Origin: a virus
Strand: one strand, 5' to 3'
IMG/VR virus record: IMGVR_UViG_3300042467_003293
Location: 1-25,539 of that record
DNA length: 25,539 nt
Positions 1-8,538 of the stretch are shown in pieces. Numbering within the stretch: the first letter of the stretch is position 1; the number at the start of each line of letters is the position of its first letter. Both the position numbers and the translations under genes were made by a program. Under the pieces are notes generated by a model. The model did no database searches. It worked only from the letters and a program-made list of their open reading frames with translations, and was not told the origin of the DNA.

Positions 1-496
1 GCCCTGCCAGGAAGACCATGCTGAGGCTTTGGTAGCCGCCCCAGCTAAACATGCGACTCCAGACCAGCTTGGGGCTGATCATGATGCCGCCGACGTAGTA
101 AAAATCAGTGCGGCCGTTGATGTTTAGCTGGACGCGCTGTTGTTTAGTGAAGACAATGGGAATCGTTTCGCCGTAGCGGCTTAATTCTTGGTTGGCCTGG
201 AATCCATATGTTGGAGCAAAACGGTCGCGACCGACGATATTGTCGAGGGCTCGATTGCCGCCTTGACGTTGTTGCGCAGATGGCTTAGGCGCCAGCAACA
301 ATGACAGACCTTGAGAAACAAGGCCAAGAACCAAAGAAACGATGGCAACAGTTAACGCGTCATTTTGTACGTCTGGAATATGCGCGTACTCGGCCGGGCG
401 TTCGCGACTGAGCCAGTCGATACGTTGCTTGAACTGAAGATATTCCTGTTCAGTGCAGCCCAGCTCTTCGGCTAGCTGGCGCTCGTAGGGCAGCAG
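1..496 (-). CDS. Tail-tip / host-specificity protein (J-like), N-terminal part
   Basis: This open frame runs off the left edge, so only about the first 165 residues are visible. The N-terminus is a charged helical stretch (ERQLAEELGCTEQEYLQFKQ), then a hydrophobic segment at about residues 48-68, then a Gly/Arg-rich linker and a segment containing YGETIPIVF and YYVGGIM. This order, with the 'YG..IP' strand after a membrane-like helix, is typical of phage central tail-tip proteins of the lambda J type that contact the host. There is no ATG. CTG at 496 or 493, or TTG at 592, are the possible starts, so the exact start is uncertain. It overlaps the end of the NlpC/P60-like gene, the usual K-then-J order. 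Function is inferred from order and N-terminal pattern. Confidence 0.65.
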   Translation of the reverse strand, partial: MLPYERQLAEELGCTEQEYLQFKQRIDWLSRERPAEYAHIPDVQNDALTVAIVSLVLGLVSQGLSLLLAPKPSAQQRQGGNRALDNIVGRDRFAPTYGFQANQELSRYGETIPIVFTKQQRVQLNINGRTDFYYVGGIMISPKLVWSRMFSWGGYQSLSMVFLAG

Positions 497-852
497 TTGC
501 TGCGGTAGCAGCGGAGTGCAGGAAACGCCGTAAGCGGGTGCCAGGTCACCGCTTGCAGACTGGCCGTTATGTAGAGGATGCCGTCCTGCCAAACTGTCCC
601 GAAAGCGTAATTCTTGTGTGGTAGAAGAACCACGTCTCCATCATACAAAGGATCTAGCACGCGGCGTCCCCAGCCGTGGATAGCCTTGAGGATTTGACGA
701 GGCGGGGCGTCGTACCAGCAGGGGTCGAAGGCGGGGGTGGCGATGCCGAGGCGGTCAAGGACTGTGTAGGCGAGGTGGATGCAGTCGATGGCGCCATCAG
801 GGTCGGTGCCGTCTGCGCCGAGGCGATAAGGGCGACCGATCAGGTCGTACAT
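472..852 (-). CDS. NlpC/P60-like tail assembly protein, probably degenerate
   Basis: A 126-residue protein whose N-terminus (IGRPYRLGADG, then GAIDCIHL with Cys24) matches the start of an NlpC/P60 cysteine peptidase fold, as in lambda K-type tail proteins that cut peptidoglycan or assist tip assembly. The later strand pair (DGDVVLLP, then FGTVWQDGILYI) aligns with the family's 'GD..f....H.giy.g.g' block, but the catalytic His is replaced, so hydrolysis is doubtful. The start ATG shares its A with the TGA of the preceding gene (TGATG), which implies coupled translation. It lies between the minor tail protein and the J-like protein, where K-like genes usually sit. Confidence 0.6.
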   Translation of the reverse strand: MYDLIGRPYRLGADGTDPDGAIDCIHLAYTVLDRLGIATPAFDPCWYDAPPRQILKAIHGWGRRVLDPLYDGDVVLLPHKNYAFGTVWQDGILYITASLQAVTWHPLTAFPALRCYRSNCCPTSAS

Positions 853-1340
853 CAGCTCAGGCGGACCTGCGCAGTGGTGGGCAGTGGGCCAAACACGTCT
901 TCAGTGATGCGGCGTCTTGGTACGTCACCACCAACTGCATCAAGGACTGAAGAGATTTCCAGGCGGAGTTCGGCGTCGCTCCAGATGGCACCGGCAACTT
1001 GACCTGCGTAGGAGCTAAGCACACGGTAGTCGGCCTTGTTGTCGGGGTTGAGCATCAGCATGTCCACCAGTACCACCCAACTACCATCGACCAGTGTGGA
1101 GGCCCAGCTACGGCTGAGGGAGTTGTTAGGCAAGGCAAGTTGCGTGGACTGGTTGTCGCCGCTACGGTTGACCGTCACGCCCGAAAAGCCGAAGGGCAGG
1201 AAGCCGTGGGTGTTGCCGTTGTAAGCGACGTTTTCGTTGATCCAGAAGTTTTGGAAGTAGAGCGGGGATGCGCCGTCCGTGCGGGGCTTGGCGGTCAGCA
1301 TGTGACCCAGGGCTATTTCGGTCTTGAAGCTGGTGTCCAT
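852..1340 (-). CDS. Minor tail protein (distal tail / L-like)
   Basis: A 162-residue protein with beta-rich, Asn/Ser-rich sequence and no signal peptide or membrane segment. The stretch RSWASTLVDGSWVVLVDML followed by VLSSYAGQVAGAIW, with a C-terminal VLDAVGGDVPRRR, resembles phage distal-tail and minor tail proteins (the DUF1833/DUF2163/L-like group). That group sits between the tape measure and the NlpC/P60-like protein. The ATG overlaps the tape-measure stop by one base (TGATG), and its own stop overlaps the next start the same way. Family membership is judged by eye; the position in the tail operon is the stronger evidence. Confidence 0.55.
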   Translation of the reverse strand: MDTSFKTEIALGHMLTAKPRTDGASPLYFQNFWINENVAYNGNTHGFLPFGFSGVTVNRSGDNQSTQLALPNNSLSRSWASTLVDGSWVVLVDMLMLNPDNKADYRVLSSYAGQVAGAIWSDAELRLEISSVLDAVGGDVPRRRITEDVFGPLPTTAQVRLS

Positions 1341-4300
1341 CAGTTCATGCCGAGGCGGCTACGGGTGGCGCGGGACTGCTGCAGGCGGCGAAGGGTGCGC
1401 TGTTCGCCTTGCGTAGCGCCTTGCTGGGCAGCTTGTGCCATGCCAGCACGGAATTGGTCGGCGGTGACGTAGTCAACGGAGTTAATGCGTTCCACTGTAT
1501 AACGCACATCAATGGAGGAAGCGTTCATTGCTGCCAAGCCACTTGTCGGTCCTGCGTCGCTTTCTCCATTGCCAGGGATTACTGCAGAGCCACGAGCGCC
1601 TGAAGCATAGCGATTCATGGCAGAACGCATCTTGCTAGCAGGAATAACGTATTCCGATTCACCACCTTCCCCAATAATTGCATTCGTCGGGCCATTAACA
1701 AAGCCACCCTCTGCAAACTTAAAAGCGCCACTGTAATTCGGGACCCCGCCCAGCCCTGAAATTCCCGCATCAAACGAGCCGCCGAAGCCGGCTGCTCCAC
1801 CCGAGAATCCGCCACCAATGCCGCCGCCAAAAAGACCAAGTACAGACTTGATGGTATACATGACAAGCATTTGAGCAATAATTTGCGCTGCCATGTCAAA
1901 GAAATGATCAGCAATGCTTTGGAACATAGAGGACAGCGCCTCCTGCGTAGTTTTAGATCCGCTGGCAATATCTTTGAATGCCTGACCAAAGGCACTGCCA
2001 ATGGACTTGGCGCCCTCTGCGACTTGATAGCCCCAGTTAGACAACTTTGCTAATTCTTCTTGCGCACTAACAGATGCTTCCTTGATGAATTCCATTGGGC
2101 TCTTTTTCTTCTCCTGATCAAGAGGTACGCCAGCTTCAGCAGCAGCTCCCTTAGTTGTAATCCCTCCTCTCGCCGCTTCAAGGTCGGCCAGTGCCTTTTT
2201 GAGTCGATCCACTTGATCAGCAGAAGCCTTTCTTGCTTCGGCGTCTGCCACGGCGGCTTTTGCATTGGCAATGGAAAGGTCTAAGCTCTCCAATTGTGCC
2301 CGCACAAGCTTGCGCACTTCTGCCACCTGCTTGGCCCTTTCCGGCAGCATACCTTCTGCCATAAGCTTTTCAACATCTCGCTCATATTGCAATTGCTCTC
2401 TTTGGCTCTTCAACAGATCTTCGATAGGCTTAAGCGCTTCTTCTCTGACATCTTTAATTGCCTGTTCAAGCTCCAAAGAGTTGGTGATACTTTGAAGACG
2501 CGATGCTTCTTTGATATCCTCTCTCTCTTTCGCGCCCTTTGCCTCTTGCAGTGCTTTATTCAACTCACGCTGAATTGCTACTTCCTTGTTGGAATACTCA
2601 GCGAATGCTTTGGCTATTGGATTGGTTTGCTGAAGCACCAAGAGTCGCTGCTGTTCCGCGAATAAAGCATCGGAAGCGGCTTGGGCTTGTTTTGCGATTT
2701 GCTCTCTAAGGCGCTCGGCTTCTTTTGCGGCTTTGTCTGCCCCTTTCTTTTTGCTCTTTTCATCGCCAGCCCCTTGCGGTATAGCAGCTATCGCACCAGC
2801 GCCAGTTTGTTCAATTTGAGCTCGTGTGCGATTTCCTCTTGCTCCAGCGAGCACTGCTTCCTGGGTTTGCTGAACAACTCTGCGGGCACGCAATTCTTCA
2901 TCTCGTCCCGTAACGAGTCCACGAACGAATCCAATCGGACCAGCAAATTTCTTCAATTCCTCTTGCGTCTGCCTTTGCGATCTTCTGTTGACGATGATCC
3001 TGCTATTTACCTCTTCCCGACTTAAGCCCTGCACCTGCCTCCTGTATTCTTTAGAGCTGAATCCTGCAATTTCATCTAATGATTTTTTTAATCTATCAAT
3101 TTCCGCCATGCCGCTAATTGCCACTTCAATCGCGATGGCAATTAAGCCAAAACGAGCCAGTCCAACGAGAGCAGTCTTAAGCATTGTCACCGGACCTATG
3201 GCAGATGTCGCGTTTCTTGTAAGCAGCGCCATTTGCAATTGAGTGCCAGCCAAGGAAGAATTAGCAACTGCGCTAGTTCGCTGCAAAGCTACGACAGAGG
3301 CATTGAGTGCAATAAATTTTGCAATTGCCGATCCAATACTTGAAATTAAGCTGATAAGAATTTTACCGCCCAACAGAGTAAAAACAGTATTGACAAGAAG
3401 AACATTTGCGTAAACTTTCAGAAGAAAGCCGGTGATTGGGTTGCCGACTATAACTGCCAAGGCCCTTGCGGCGTTTAATAGCACGTTGCCGAACAACTGA
3501 AAAGTCGGAACAAGTTGCTTTAAGTTGTTGCCAATTCCGTCAAGAGATGGCTTAAGGCGCTCCAATTCTCTTGCAAAGGCCATGCCTCCTGCGGTTTTTG
3601 CCTGAGTGCCAGTAAAGAAAGCATTGAAACCATCGGTGATTGTTTTAATACCGCTCGTGAGCGGCACAACCACACTATTCAAGAAACCAATTGCTACTGG
3701 CTCGAAGCTTTCATAAAGAAGCCTGAGCGAATTTTGCATACGATTAATTGCACCCTGGAAAGTTCGTGCAGCACCTTCCGCGCCAGGGCCAAATTCCTTG
3801 CTCATGACAACGCCCACGTTGTTCAAGAGCACATTCATAGCCTTGCCCTTATAGGCTCCATCCTCCAAGGCGGCCGAGAATTTTTGAATTGCATCTGGCC
3901 CCTTAAAGCCTGCCGCTTCGGCAAAAATGGCCATCGCGCCAGGAAGAACATCGCCCAACTGCCCTTTCAATTCTTCGCTCATCACCTGGCCCTTGCTGGC
4001 CATCTGAGCGAACGCGTAATTGACGCGATCAACTTTGTCGGCGCTCATTCCAAATGTTGCTGCCGCCTGGCTGATTCCAGTGAAGAGGTCACGAATTTGC
4101 TCCCCATTGAATCCAGCAGGGGCCATGGAGGCGTAAAGCTTCGTAAAGCCATCGCGTGCGGATTGGAGGGGAACGTTGTAACGATCAACGATGTCCAGAA
4201 TGAACTGGTTTGAGAGGGCTGCTTCCTTGGCCGATGGAGAAATGTTATTCAGGGTGTTCCTGAAACTTTGTAGCTGACCTACGGCATTGCCAACTTGTCC

Positions 4301-6382
4301 TGGAAAATCTTGCAAGAATGCAAGCAGTTTATAGGCTTGCCCAAACAACAGCACTTGTTTGGTGGCAAATGCAAACTCGCTACCAAGTTCGTTGATTAAA
4401 CCAGCGCCAGGCAGTGAAACCTTGCCAATTGCACCAAAGAAATCTCCGCCGCCGGCGCCGCCTCCCCTGCCTCCGCCGCCATCACCAGGAGGAATGGCTC
4501 CTCCTCCACCAACTCTCGATGGGGTGGGGACAATTGCCCCTGGAGCCGCATAGGGCACAATTGCGCTCTGGGGACGCGCTGAGCGATATGCGTAGCTATA
4601 GGGAGCGGCGCCGCGTCCTCCACTGCCTCCCATAATGTCGACGCCTCTCAGCGCAGACCTGACGCGTGCTTCACGCTCGCGACGAGCGAACATTTCAGCT
4701 CGACTCTCCCCGTCGCGCCCAAGTCGCCCAGACGAATAGCCTGCTGGTGCGCGACCAACACCTTGGGGCAGGAAACCTGCCACTCGAGTGCCGCCAAGCA
4801 TTGGCCTGCCCGCTGTACCAAGATCGCGAACATTGACAGCGCGAACAGCACTATTCAGTCCGTCACGAACAGCATCAACAAAAGCATTTGCAGCGCCGCG
4901 CAAAGCTTCTTTAAGACCAGCATTCAGGATGTCACCAACGAGCCTTTTCTGTGAGGCAAAAGCAGAGCCAGGAAGTTCCGCGAATTGACGCCCAGCAGGC
5001 AGTGCCATTGTCCCGGCCGTCGACACCCCGCCCCTAGAGGGGCGCATTGCAGGCCAATCAATGGGAGGCAGAGATGCCGTGGCTGCCTTTAACTGACGCT
5101 GAATTCCACGGAAGAGCGATGTAGTTACATCCCTCACCATCACTTGGACCACATTGTTCATCGAGCCGCTAGACACGGCAAGCAATGCAGCTAAAATTCT
5201 GTTTCGAATGGCGGTGGCCGCCTGAAGAACCAGGGATCCAGTGGCTCCTCTTGCAAAGCCCGCAGCTCCCGCAACGCCACCAACCGCAGCAGCTCCAATA
5301 AGAGCCCCTTGCCCGCCACTGCTCATGGCAGTATGGACAATATGAGCAACCGTCTCTTGGATGAAGGTCGTCAGTCCACTGGTGTCTCCAATGGCAAGCC
5401 TTCCCATTTGACCTGCCAGCCCAAATATTCCGCCAGCACCTAGTTTCGCAAGTCCTCCGGTGGCCGCGCCACCTAAGGCCTTTGCCCCGCCCATTGCCGC
5501 ACCAGTGGCAGCTCCTCCCAGTGCTCCGACGGCTCCGCCTTTTAGTCCTGGGACAATGGAGGCAGAAATTCCTTCCCGCATCGCCTTGCGTACAGCAAGT
5601 TGCACGCTTGTAGCTAGCTGGCGCTCGAATCCAACCAGAGCACCACCCAGCCCAGGCAGATTGCTTAATCCTTCCTTGAGGGCGCCAATCACGGCCGAAC
5701 GAATGGCTTGGGCCATTTGCCGCTCAGCCTTGACCATGCTGGTGATAAAGCCCTTTTCGAACCCTTCGGCCGCAAATTTGCCAAGCTTTCCTGTCTCTTT
5801 AGAGGGGCTTGCAATACCAAGAGTGTCTTTAATGGCCCTGATCAAGCCAATGCCTAAATCCGCTGCGGCAGCCCTGATCTTTTCGTCTCCACTTTGCAAA
5901 CCATTGAGCAAGCCAGCAATCGAATCTTGCCCTACCTGGCTTAGGTCTTTCGCAATCTTTTGTTTATTATTTGCGATTCCTTCTTGAAATGCCAAGAAAC
6001 CGGCGTCTGCAGCGGCTCTGTAAAGTCGCTTAATTTGATCTGGCTTTAACTGCTTGAGAGCCTCTTGAGTGAAGCCTTTTTGAACAACTCCCGAAGCTCC
6101 ACCACTTCCTCCGCCCGAAGGTAGATTGCGCAGCGCTTCAGCAAGTTTTTGCGCCTTAAGAATTTCTGCGCTTAAATTTGTATTAACCTCAAGGTCGTAC
6201 CTTCTGCGTCGAATGTTTGCGCCTAACGCATTCAGCTCGTTTTGAATTGCTCGTCGATCAAAGCGAACGTTGATCGGCAAGTTGTACCCAGCCGCCGCTT
6301 GTCCAAGCCCAGAAAGCTGCTGGCGAAAAAATGCCAGGTCAAGACTTACCCTAAGTTTCAGATCGGCGTCTTGAACTGCCAT
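1340..6382 (-). CDS. Tail tape measure protein
   Basis: This protein of about 1,680 residues sets tail length and is thought to enter the cell with DNA. Seen in order: an Ala/Gly-rich N-terminal third with the tape-measure repeat motif SPSKETGKLGKFAAEGFEKG; a conserved tape-measure core around residues 700-830 (GFNGEQIRDLFTGISQAAAT, SEELKGQLGDVLPGA); strongly hydrophobic helices near 970-1030; a charged coiled coil near 1300-1410; and a C-terminal GGFVNGPTNAIIGEGGESEY motif near 1560, very common in phage tape measures. ATG 6382 is preferred over the in-frame TTG at 6388 because AAGGTAGGG lies at normal distance from the ATG. It directly follows the G/GT chaperone pair, the canonical order. 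Confidence 0.95.
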   Translation of the reverse strand: MAVQDADLKLRVSLDLAFFRQQLSGLGQAAAGYNLPINVRFDRRAIQNELNALGANIRRRRYDLEVNTNLSAEILKAQKLAEALRNLPSGGGSGGASGVVQKGFTQEALKQLKPDQIKRLYRAAADAGFLAFQEGIANNKQKIAKDLSQVGQDSIAGLLNGLQSGDEKIRAAAADLGIGLIRAIKDTLGIASPSKETGKLGKFAAEGFEKGFITSMVKAERQMAQAIRSAVIGALKEGLSNLPGLGGALVGFERQLATSVQLAVRKAMREGISASIVPGLKGGAVGALGGAATGAAMGGAKALGGAATGGLAKLGAGGIFGLAGQMGRLAIGDTSGLTTFIQETVAHIVHTAMSSGGQGALIGAAAVGGVAGAAGFARGATGSLVLQAATAIRNRILAALLAVSSGSMNNVVQVMVRDVTTSLFRGIQRQLKAATASLPPIDWPAMRPSRGGVSTAGTMALPAGRQFAELPGSAFASQKRLVGDILNAGLKEALRGAANAFVDAVRDGLNSAVRAVNVRDLGTAGRPMLGGTRVAGFLPQGVGRAPAGYSSGRLGRDGESRAEMFARREREARVRSALRGVDIMGGSGGRGAAPYSYAYRSARPQSAIVPYAAPGAIVPTPSRVGGGGAIPPGDGGGGRGGGAGGGDFFGAIGKVSLPGAGLINELGSEFAFATKQVLLFGQAYKLLAFLQDFPGQVGNAVGQLQSFRNTLNNISPSAKEAALSNQFILDIVDRYNVPLQSARDGFTKLYASMAPAGFNGEQIRDLFTGISQAAATFGMSADKVDRVNYAFAQMASKGQVMSEELKGQLGDVLPGAMAIFAEAAGFKGPDAIQKFSAALEDGAYKGKAMNVLLNNVGVVMSKEFGPGAEGAARTFQGAINRMQNSLRLLYESFEPVAIGFLNSVVVPLTSGIKTITDGFNAFFTGTQAKTAGGMAFARELERLKPSLDGIGNNLKQLVPTFQLFGNVLLNAARALAVIVGNPITGFLLKVYANVLLVNTVFTLLGGKILISLISSIGSAIAKFIALNASVVALQRTSAVANSSLAGTQLQMALLTRNATSAIGPVTMLKTALVGLARFGLIAIAIEVAISGMAEIDRLKKSLDEIAGFSSKEYRRQVQGLSREEVNSRIIVNRRSQRQTQEELKKFAGPIGFVRGLVTGRDEELRARRVVQQTQEAVLAGARGNRTRAQIEQTGAGAIAAIPQGAGDEKSKKKGADKAAKEAERLREQIAKQAQAASDALFAEQQRLLVLQQTNPIAKAFAEYSNKEVAIQRELNKALQEAKGAKEREDIKEASRLQSITNSLELEQAIKDVREEALKPIEDLLKSQREQLQYERDVEKLMAEGMLPERAKQVAEVRKLVRAQLESLDLSIANAKAAVADAEARKASADQVDRLKKALADLEAARGGITTKGAAAEAGVPLDQEKKKSPMEFIKEASVSAQEELAKLSNWGYQVAEGAKSIGSAFGQAFKDIASGSKTTQEALSSMFQSIADHFFDMAAQIIAQMLVMYTIKSVLGLFGGGIGGGFSGGAAGFGGSFDAGISGLGGVPNYSGAFKFAEGGFVNGPTNAIIGEGGESEYVIPASKMRSAMNRYASGARGSAVIPGNGESDAGPTSGLAAMNASSIDVRYTVERINSVDYVTADQFRAGMAQAAQQGATQGEQRTLRRLQQSRATRSRLGMN

Positions 6383-6412
6383 TCTCAAATCCCTACCTTG
6401 TCAATTCTATAA

Positions 6413-6880
6413 TCATTGGTCCTGGTTGCGGCTGCTGAATGTCTTGAGCTCGTCAGCAAGCAGCGCAATCACTCTTCCATCCATTCGTCTCTGCTTCATC
6501 AATCGTTGCAGCACGGTCATACTTTCACCAGTGACGCTCTCCTCTTTTTGAATTTTCTTAACGTCAAACGGCAAAAAGTAGTCGGCCTTAATCGAACCCT
6601 TCTTGCCGCCCATCATGGTGGACGCCATTGCGCCAAACTTTGCCGTCGCAATGCTTTGAATGTTGTACTTCGCTATGTCGTGCTTCTCCAGATATTTCAA
6701 TGCAGCCTGAACATCTTTTAGCCTTTGTCTCCCAAAATTTTGCGAGCTCCAGCGATCATCCCTAAAGTCCGAAGACACAAGCCGAAAATACAGCTCATTC
6801 CAATTTGTCATTGAGGCCAGAAACTTCCTGGCCTGGGCTTCTAGCTGTTCTGCGATGGAGGAGAATTCCTCTTCGACGCT
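6413..6880 (-). CDS. Tail assembly chaperone GT, -1 frameshift extension (T domain)
   Basis: This frame (155 codons from the slip site) has no stop and continues the chaperone upstream after a -1 shift at 6880-6886, giving a predicted GT fusion of about 325 residues. An internal ATG at 6811 could start a 132-residue product, but the frame is open and protein-like upstream of it (SVEEEFSSIAEQLEAQARKF), as expected of a frameshift extension. The sequence is basic and helical, with several Lys-rich runs and FSSRNQDQ at the end. In lambda-like phages the T part recruits the tape measure while G coats it. The gene sits directly before the tape measure. The assignment rests on synteny plus the slip signal. 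Confidence 0.8.
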   Translation of the reverse strand, partial: SVEEEFSSIAEQLEAQARKFLASMTNWNELYFRLVSSDFRDDRWSSQNFGRQRLKDVQAALKYLEKHDIAKYNIQSIATAKFGAMASTMMGGKKGSIKADYFLPFDVKKIQKEESVTGESMTVLQRLMKQRRMDGRVIALLADELKTFSSRNQDQ

Positions 6881-7389
6881 TTTTTTGCTTCTCCGGCCTC
6901 CTTCATTTCTGATTCTTGCTCAGAGCTGATAAATTCAACCACCTTGGCAATAATGCGACGTGGCAGCGCATTGGTGTCTTCTGTGCTCCAATCTCCAGTA
7001 TCACGCCATTCCCCATCGATCAGCCCTTGTCCGCGAGAGCGAATAAAGGCAGTGACCATTCGCGCATTGGTAGCTTCAACAGAAGAGCCGCTTGTCAGCA
7101 TGCTCAGGGTTTCTTCCGTAAATTCGGAGAGAAGCTCTGCCTCGCTGATTGTGCTACCTCCGCCTTGGAGTAGGGCAAAAGCTTCGTCCAGGCTGATACC
7201 CTTTGAAGTGGCGATTCTTTTTGCCAATTGCACGGCCTTGATAGTTGCCTGGCTTTGAAGCTTGCCAATTTCTTCTTGCTCAATAGCTTCGGCAACAAGC
7301 CAGCCACCAAACTTTTTCAGGCGCAAGCCAGGCAGGAGTTCACAAAAACCTTCTTCCTTGGTCTCCAGCAGAAAACTGTATTTGCTCAT
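6841..7389 (-). CDS. Tail assembly chaperone G
   Basis: A 182-residue protein starting MSKYSFLLE (ATG 7389; a TTG two codons upstream is less likely). It has the composition of phage G proteins: an alpha-helical body (EEIGKLQSQATIKAVQLAKR), then an acidic and Lys-rich C-terminal tail that ends at the frameshift site. G coats the tape measure during tail assembly and is made in excess over the GT fusion. Ribosomes that do not slip end at the TAG at 6841. It overlaps the preceding small gene by about 50 bases, and no strong ribosome site is visible, so translation may be coupled to that gene. Confidence 0.8.
   Translation of the reverse strand: MSKYSFLLETKEEGFCELLPGLRLKKFGGWLVAEAIEQEEIGKLQSQATIKAVQLAKRIATSKGISLDEAFALLQGGGSTISEAELLSEFTEETLSMLTSGSSVEATNARMVTAFIRSRGQGLIDGEWRDTGDWSTEDTNALPRRIIAKVVEFISSEQESEMKEAGEAKKASKRNSPPSQNS
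6880..6886 (-). promoter_or_regulatory. Programmed -1 frameshift site of the G/GT chaperone
   Basis: On the minus strand the codons GCA AAA AAA GCG contain the heptamer A AAA AAA in the correct zero-frame phase. A small hairpin (GAGGA, loop ATTC, TCCTC) starts 8 nt downstream. A stronger 7-bp hairpin lies further on at 6814-6834. The -1 frame stays open into the T domain, while the zero frame stops about 12 codons later. This is the expected layout for the conserved tail chaperone frameshift. Confidence 0.85.
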
Positions 7390-7615
7390 GATCAAGAATG
7401 TTAAGAAGAGCGTTGAACACCTTCACTCGCTCAAAACTAGAGCGAAACTGAGGCGGTATTTCAACGAGAAACGAGTGGTAGTCGTTCGCAATTCTAATGG
7501 TCGCCTGTCTATGGGAAATAAGGCAAAGGATGCCCACTTCCATTGCGGTGCCATCAATGCTGTTGTTTATTGCATGAACCAGATTATCAACGCTATGCAA
7601 ATAGTCGATTTTCAT
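7340..7615 (-). CDS. Hypothetical protein between tail completion and chaperone genes
   Basis: A 91-residue protein not recognised as a known family. The start ATG overlaps the stop of the upstream gene as ATGA, a common coupling arrangement, which argues that the frame is real. Its last 50 bases overlap the start of chaperone G in another frame. The sequence is mixed alpha/beta with no membrane segment or motif; HAINNSIDGTAMEVGILCLI is the most regular stretch. The position suggests a neck or tail accessory role, but that is inference only. Confidence 0.6.
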   Translation of the reverse strand: MKIDYLHSVDNLVHAINNSIDGTAMEVGILCLISHRQATIRIANDYHSFLVEIPPQFRSSFERVKVFNALLNILDHEQIQFSAGDQGRRFL

Positions 7616-8082
7616 TTGCCCATCGATGTGCTTCTAATGCGAGAAATAAGTTCTCTGCGAAGAGAGCTAGCTTGAAATTTGGCGCCTACAAGAAAAACGT
7701 CTGTCCACGGACGAGGGTTCCCATAGTTTGCACCCTCTCCCTCGTGAACGTAATAAGCATATGGACGCCCGGAGCTATTTTGGGCATCCCAATGCCAAGA
7801 GGCGGAAACATTGACGCCGCCTTGCGAAATGGAAAAGCTGTTCCTACCGCTTTCGTATAGATCGCCGTAGTCATAAATATCCCGAGGGGATCCTGCTTCT
7901 TTGATAGGGGCTCCAGGGTTGCGCCTAGTTGTTTCTCGACCATACGGCCAAATTGGCTCCGTGAATTGCTCTTGAAAATACTCATTGACATCTTCTCGCG
8001 CCCAATCAGAAAAAGCCTGAGTCAATTGAGCTTCAAGCCTTTTTGTGCTAGACAGTGTTGCCCCAACGATAATCGCACTCAT
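7612..8082 (-). CDS. Tail completion / neck protein (HK97 gp10-like)
   Basis: A protein of about 156 residues starting MSAIIVGATL (ATG 8082). The ATG overlaps the upstream stop as ATGA, which fixes the start over longer in-frame alternatives. It shows the HK97 gp10-like pattern: an N-terminal helix (LEAQLTQAFSDWAREDVNEY), then a loop with YGDLYESGRNSFSISQ, then beta strands with SGRPYAYYVHEG and an NPRPWTDVF segment. Such proteins sit at the head-tail joint and are needed to attach or finish the tail. The neighbours (tail terminator candidate upstream, chaperones downstream) agree. Confidence 0.7.
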   Translation of the reverse strand: MSAIIVGATLSSTKRLEAQLTQAFSDWAREDVNEYFQEQFTEPIWPYGRETTRRNPGAPIKEAGSPRDIYDYGDLYESGRNSFSISQGGVNVSASWHWDAQNSSGRPYAYYVHEGEGANYGNPRPWTDVFLVGAKFQASSLRRELISRIRSTSMGK

Positions 8083-8489
8083 GCTGAATAAAGCGGACGA
8101 AAAATAAGATCCGGGATTGAAAATCTGCAGCGCTCGTAAGCTATGTCGTCGCCCGGGAAATAGCGAGGGGTGGCATCTGGAAACCTTCTTACCATTCTGT
8201 CCATAGCCTCTGCAATTTGCTTGCCATCTGGATTGTATTGAACCAATACAACTTCCCATACTTGTGTAACCTTGACAGTGCCACTTATCGGAGAGGCCGG
8301 AAGGAGCTCTGGATACTGCCGCATTGTCACCTCCAGGCCGGTCACCTTCCATTCGCTTGGCACACTTTTTTGGCCAACAACATAAACAGCGGGAATTGTA
8401 GTATTGTTTGGCAACACGTAATTGCCGACCAGGCTAGGTGCGGCGCTCAAAAGCTCTGTCACAGCATCGCGCAATTCAAGAATATTCAT
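8079..8489 (-). CDS. Tail terminator-like protein
   Basis: A 136-residue protein starting MNILELRDAVTELLS (ATG 8489). The start is set by GGGGAGG seven bases upstream; longer in-frame starts would read through a terminator hairpin. It has alternating strands and a helix (VWEVVLVQYNPDGKQIAEAM) and ends in RFSIPDLIFRP, which fits tail-terminator or minor-connector folds. In this position between tail tube and gp10-like protein, a terminator that caps the tube and joins it to the head is expected. Identification is by position and general fold pattern. Confidence 0.5.
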   Translation of the reverse strand: MNILELRDAVTELLSAAPSLVGNYVLPNNTTIPAVYVVGQKSVPSEWKVTGLEVTMRQYPELLPASPISGTVKVTQVWEVVLVQYNPDGKQIAEAMDRMVRRFPDATPRYFPGDDIAYERCRFSIPDLIFRPLYSA

Positions 8490-8514
8490 AAAAAAACCTC
8501 CCCGTAAGGAGAGG
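8490..8514 (-). terminator. Intrinsic terminator carrying the next gene's ribosome site
   Basis: Read on the minus strand: CCTCTCC, loop TTAC, GGGGAGG, then seven T. The seven-base-pair stem has one G-U pair and is followed at once by the T run, as in a Rho-independent terminator. It lies after the tail tube gene (stop at 8539). The 3' arm GGGGAGG is also the Shine-Dalgarno of the gene starting at 8489, so the structure can both end most transcripts and hide that ribosome site. Confidence 0.75.
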
Positions 8515-8538
8515 CTAGCAAGAAAACAAGTCGACGGA

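Noticed and set aside
8083-8352. Longer N-terminus for the gp10-like gene
   Set aside because: The added sequence is the out-of-frame reading of the upstream gene; the ATGA overlap at 8079-8082 gives a normal start.
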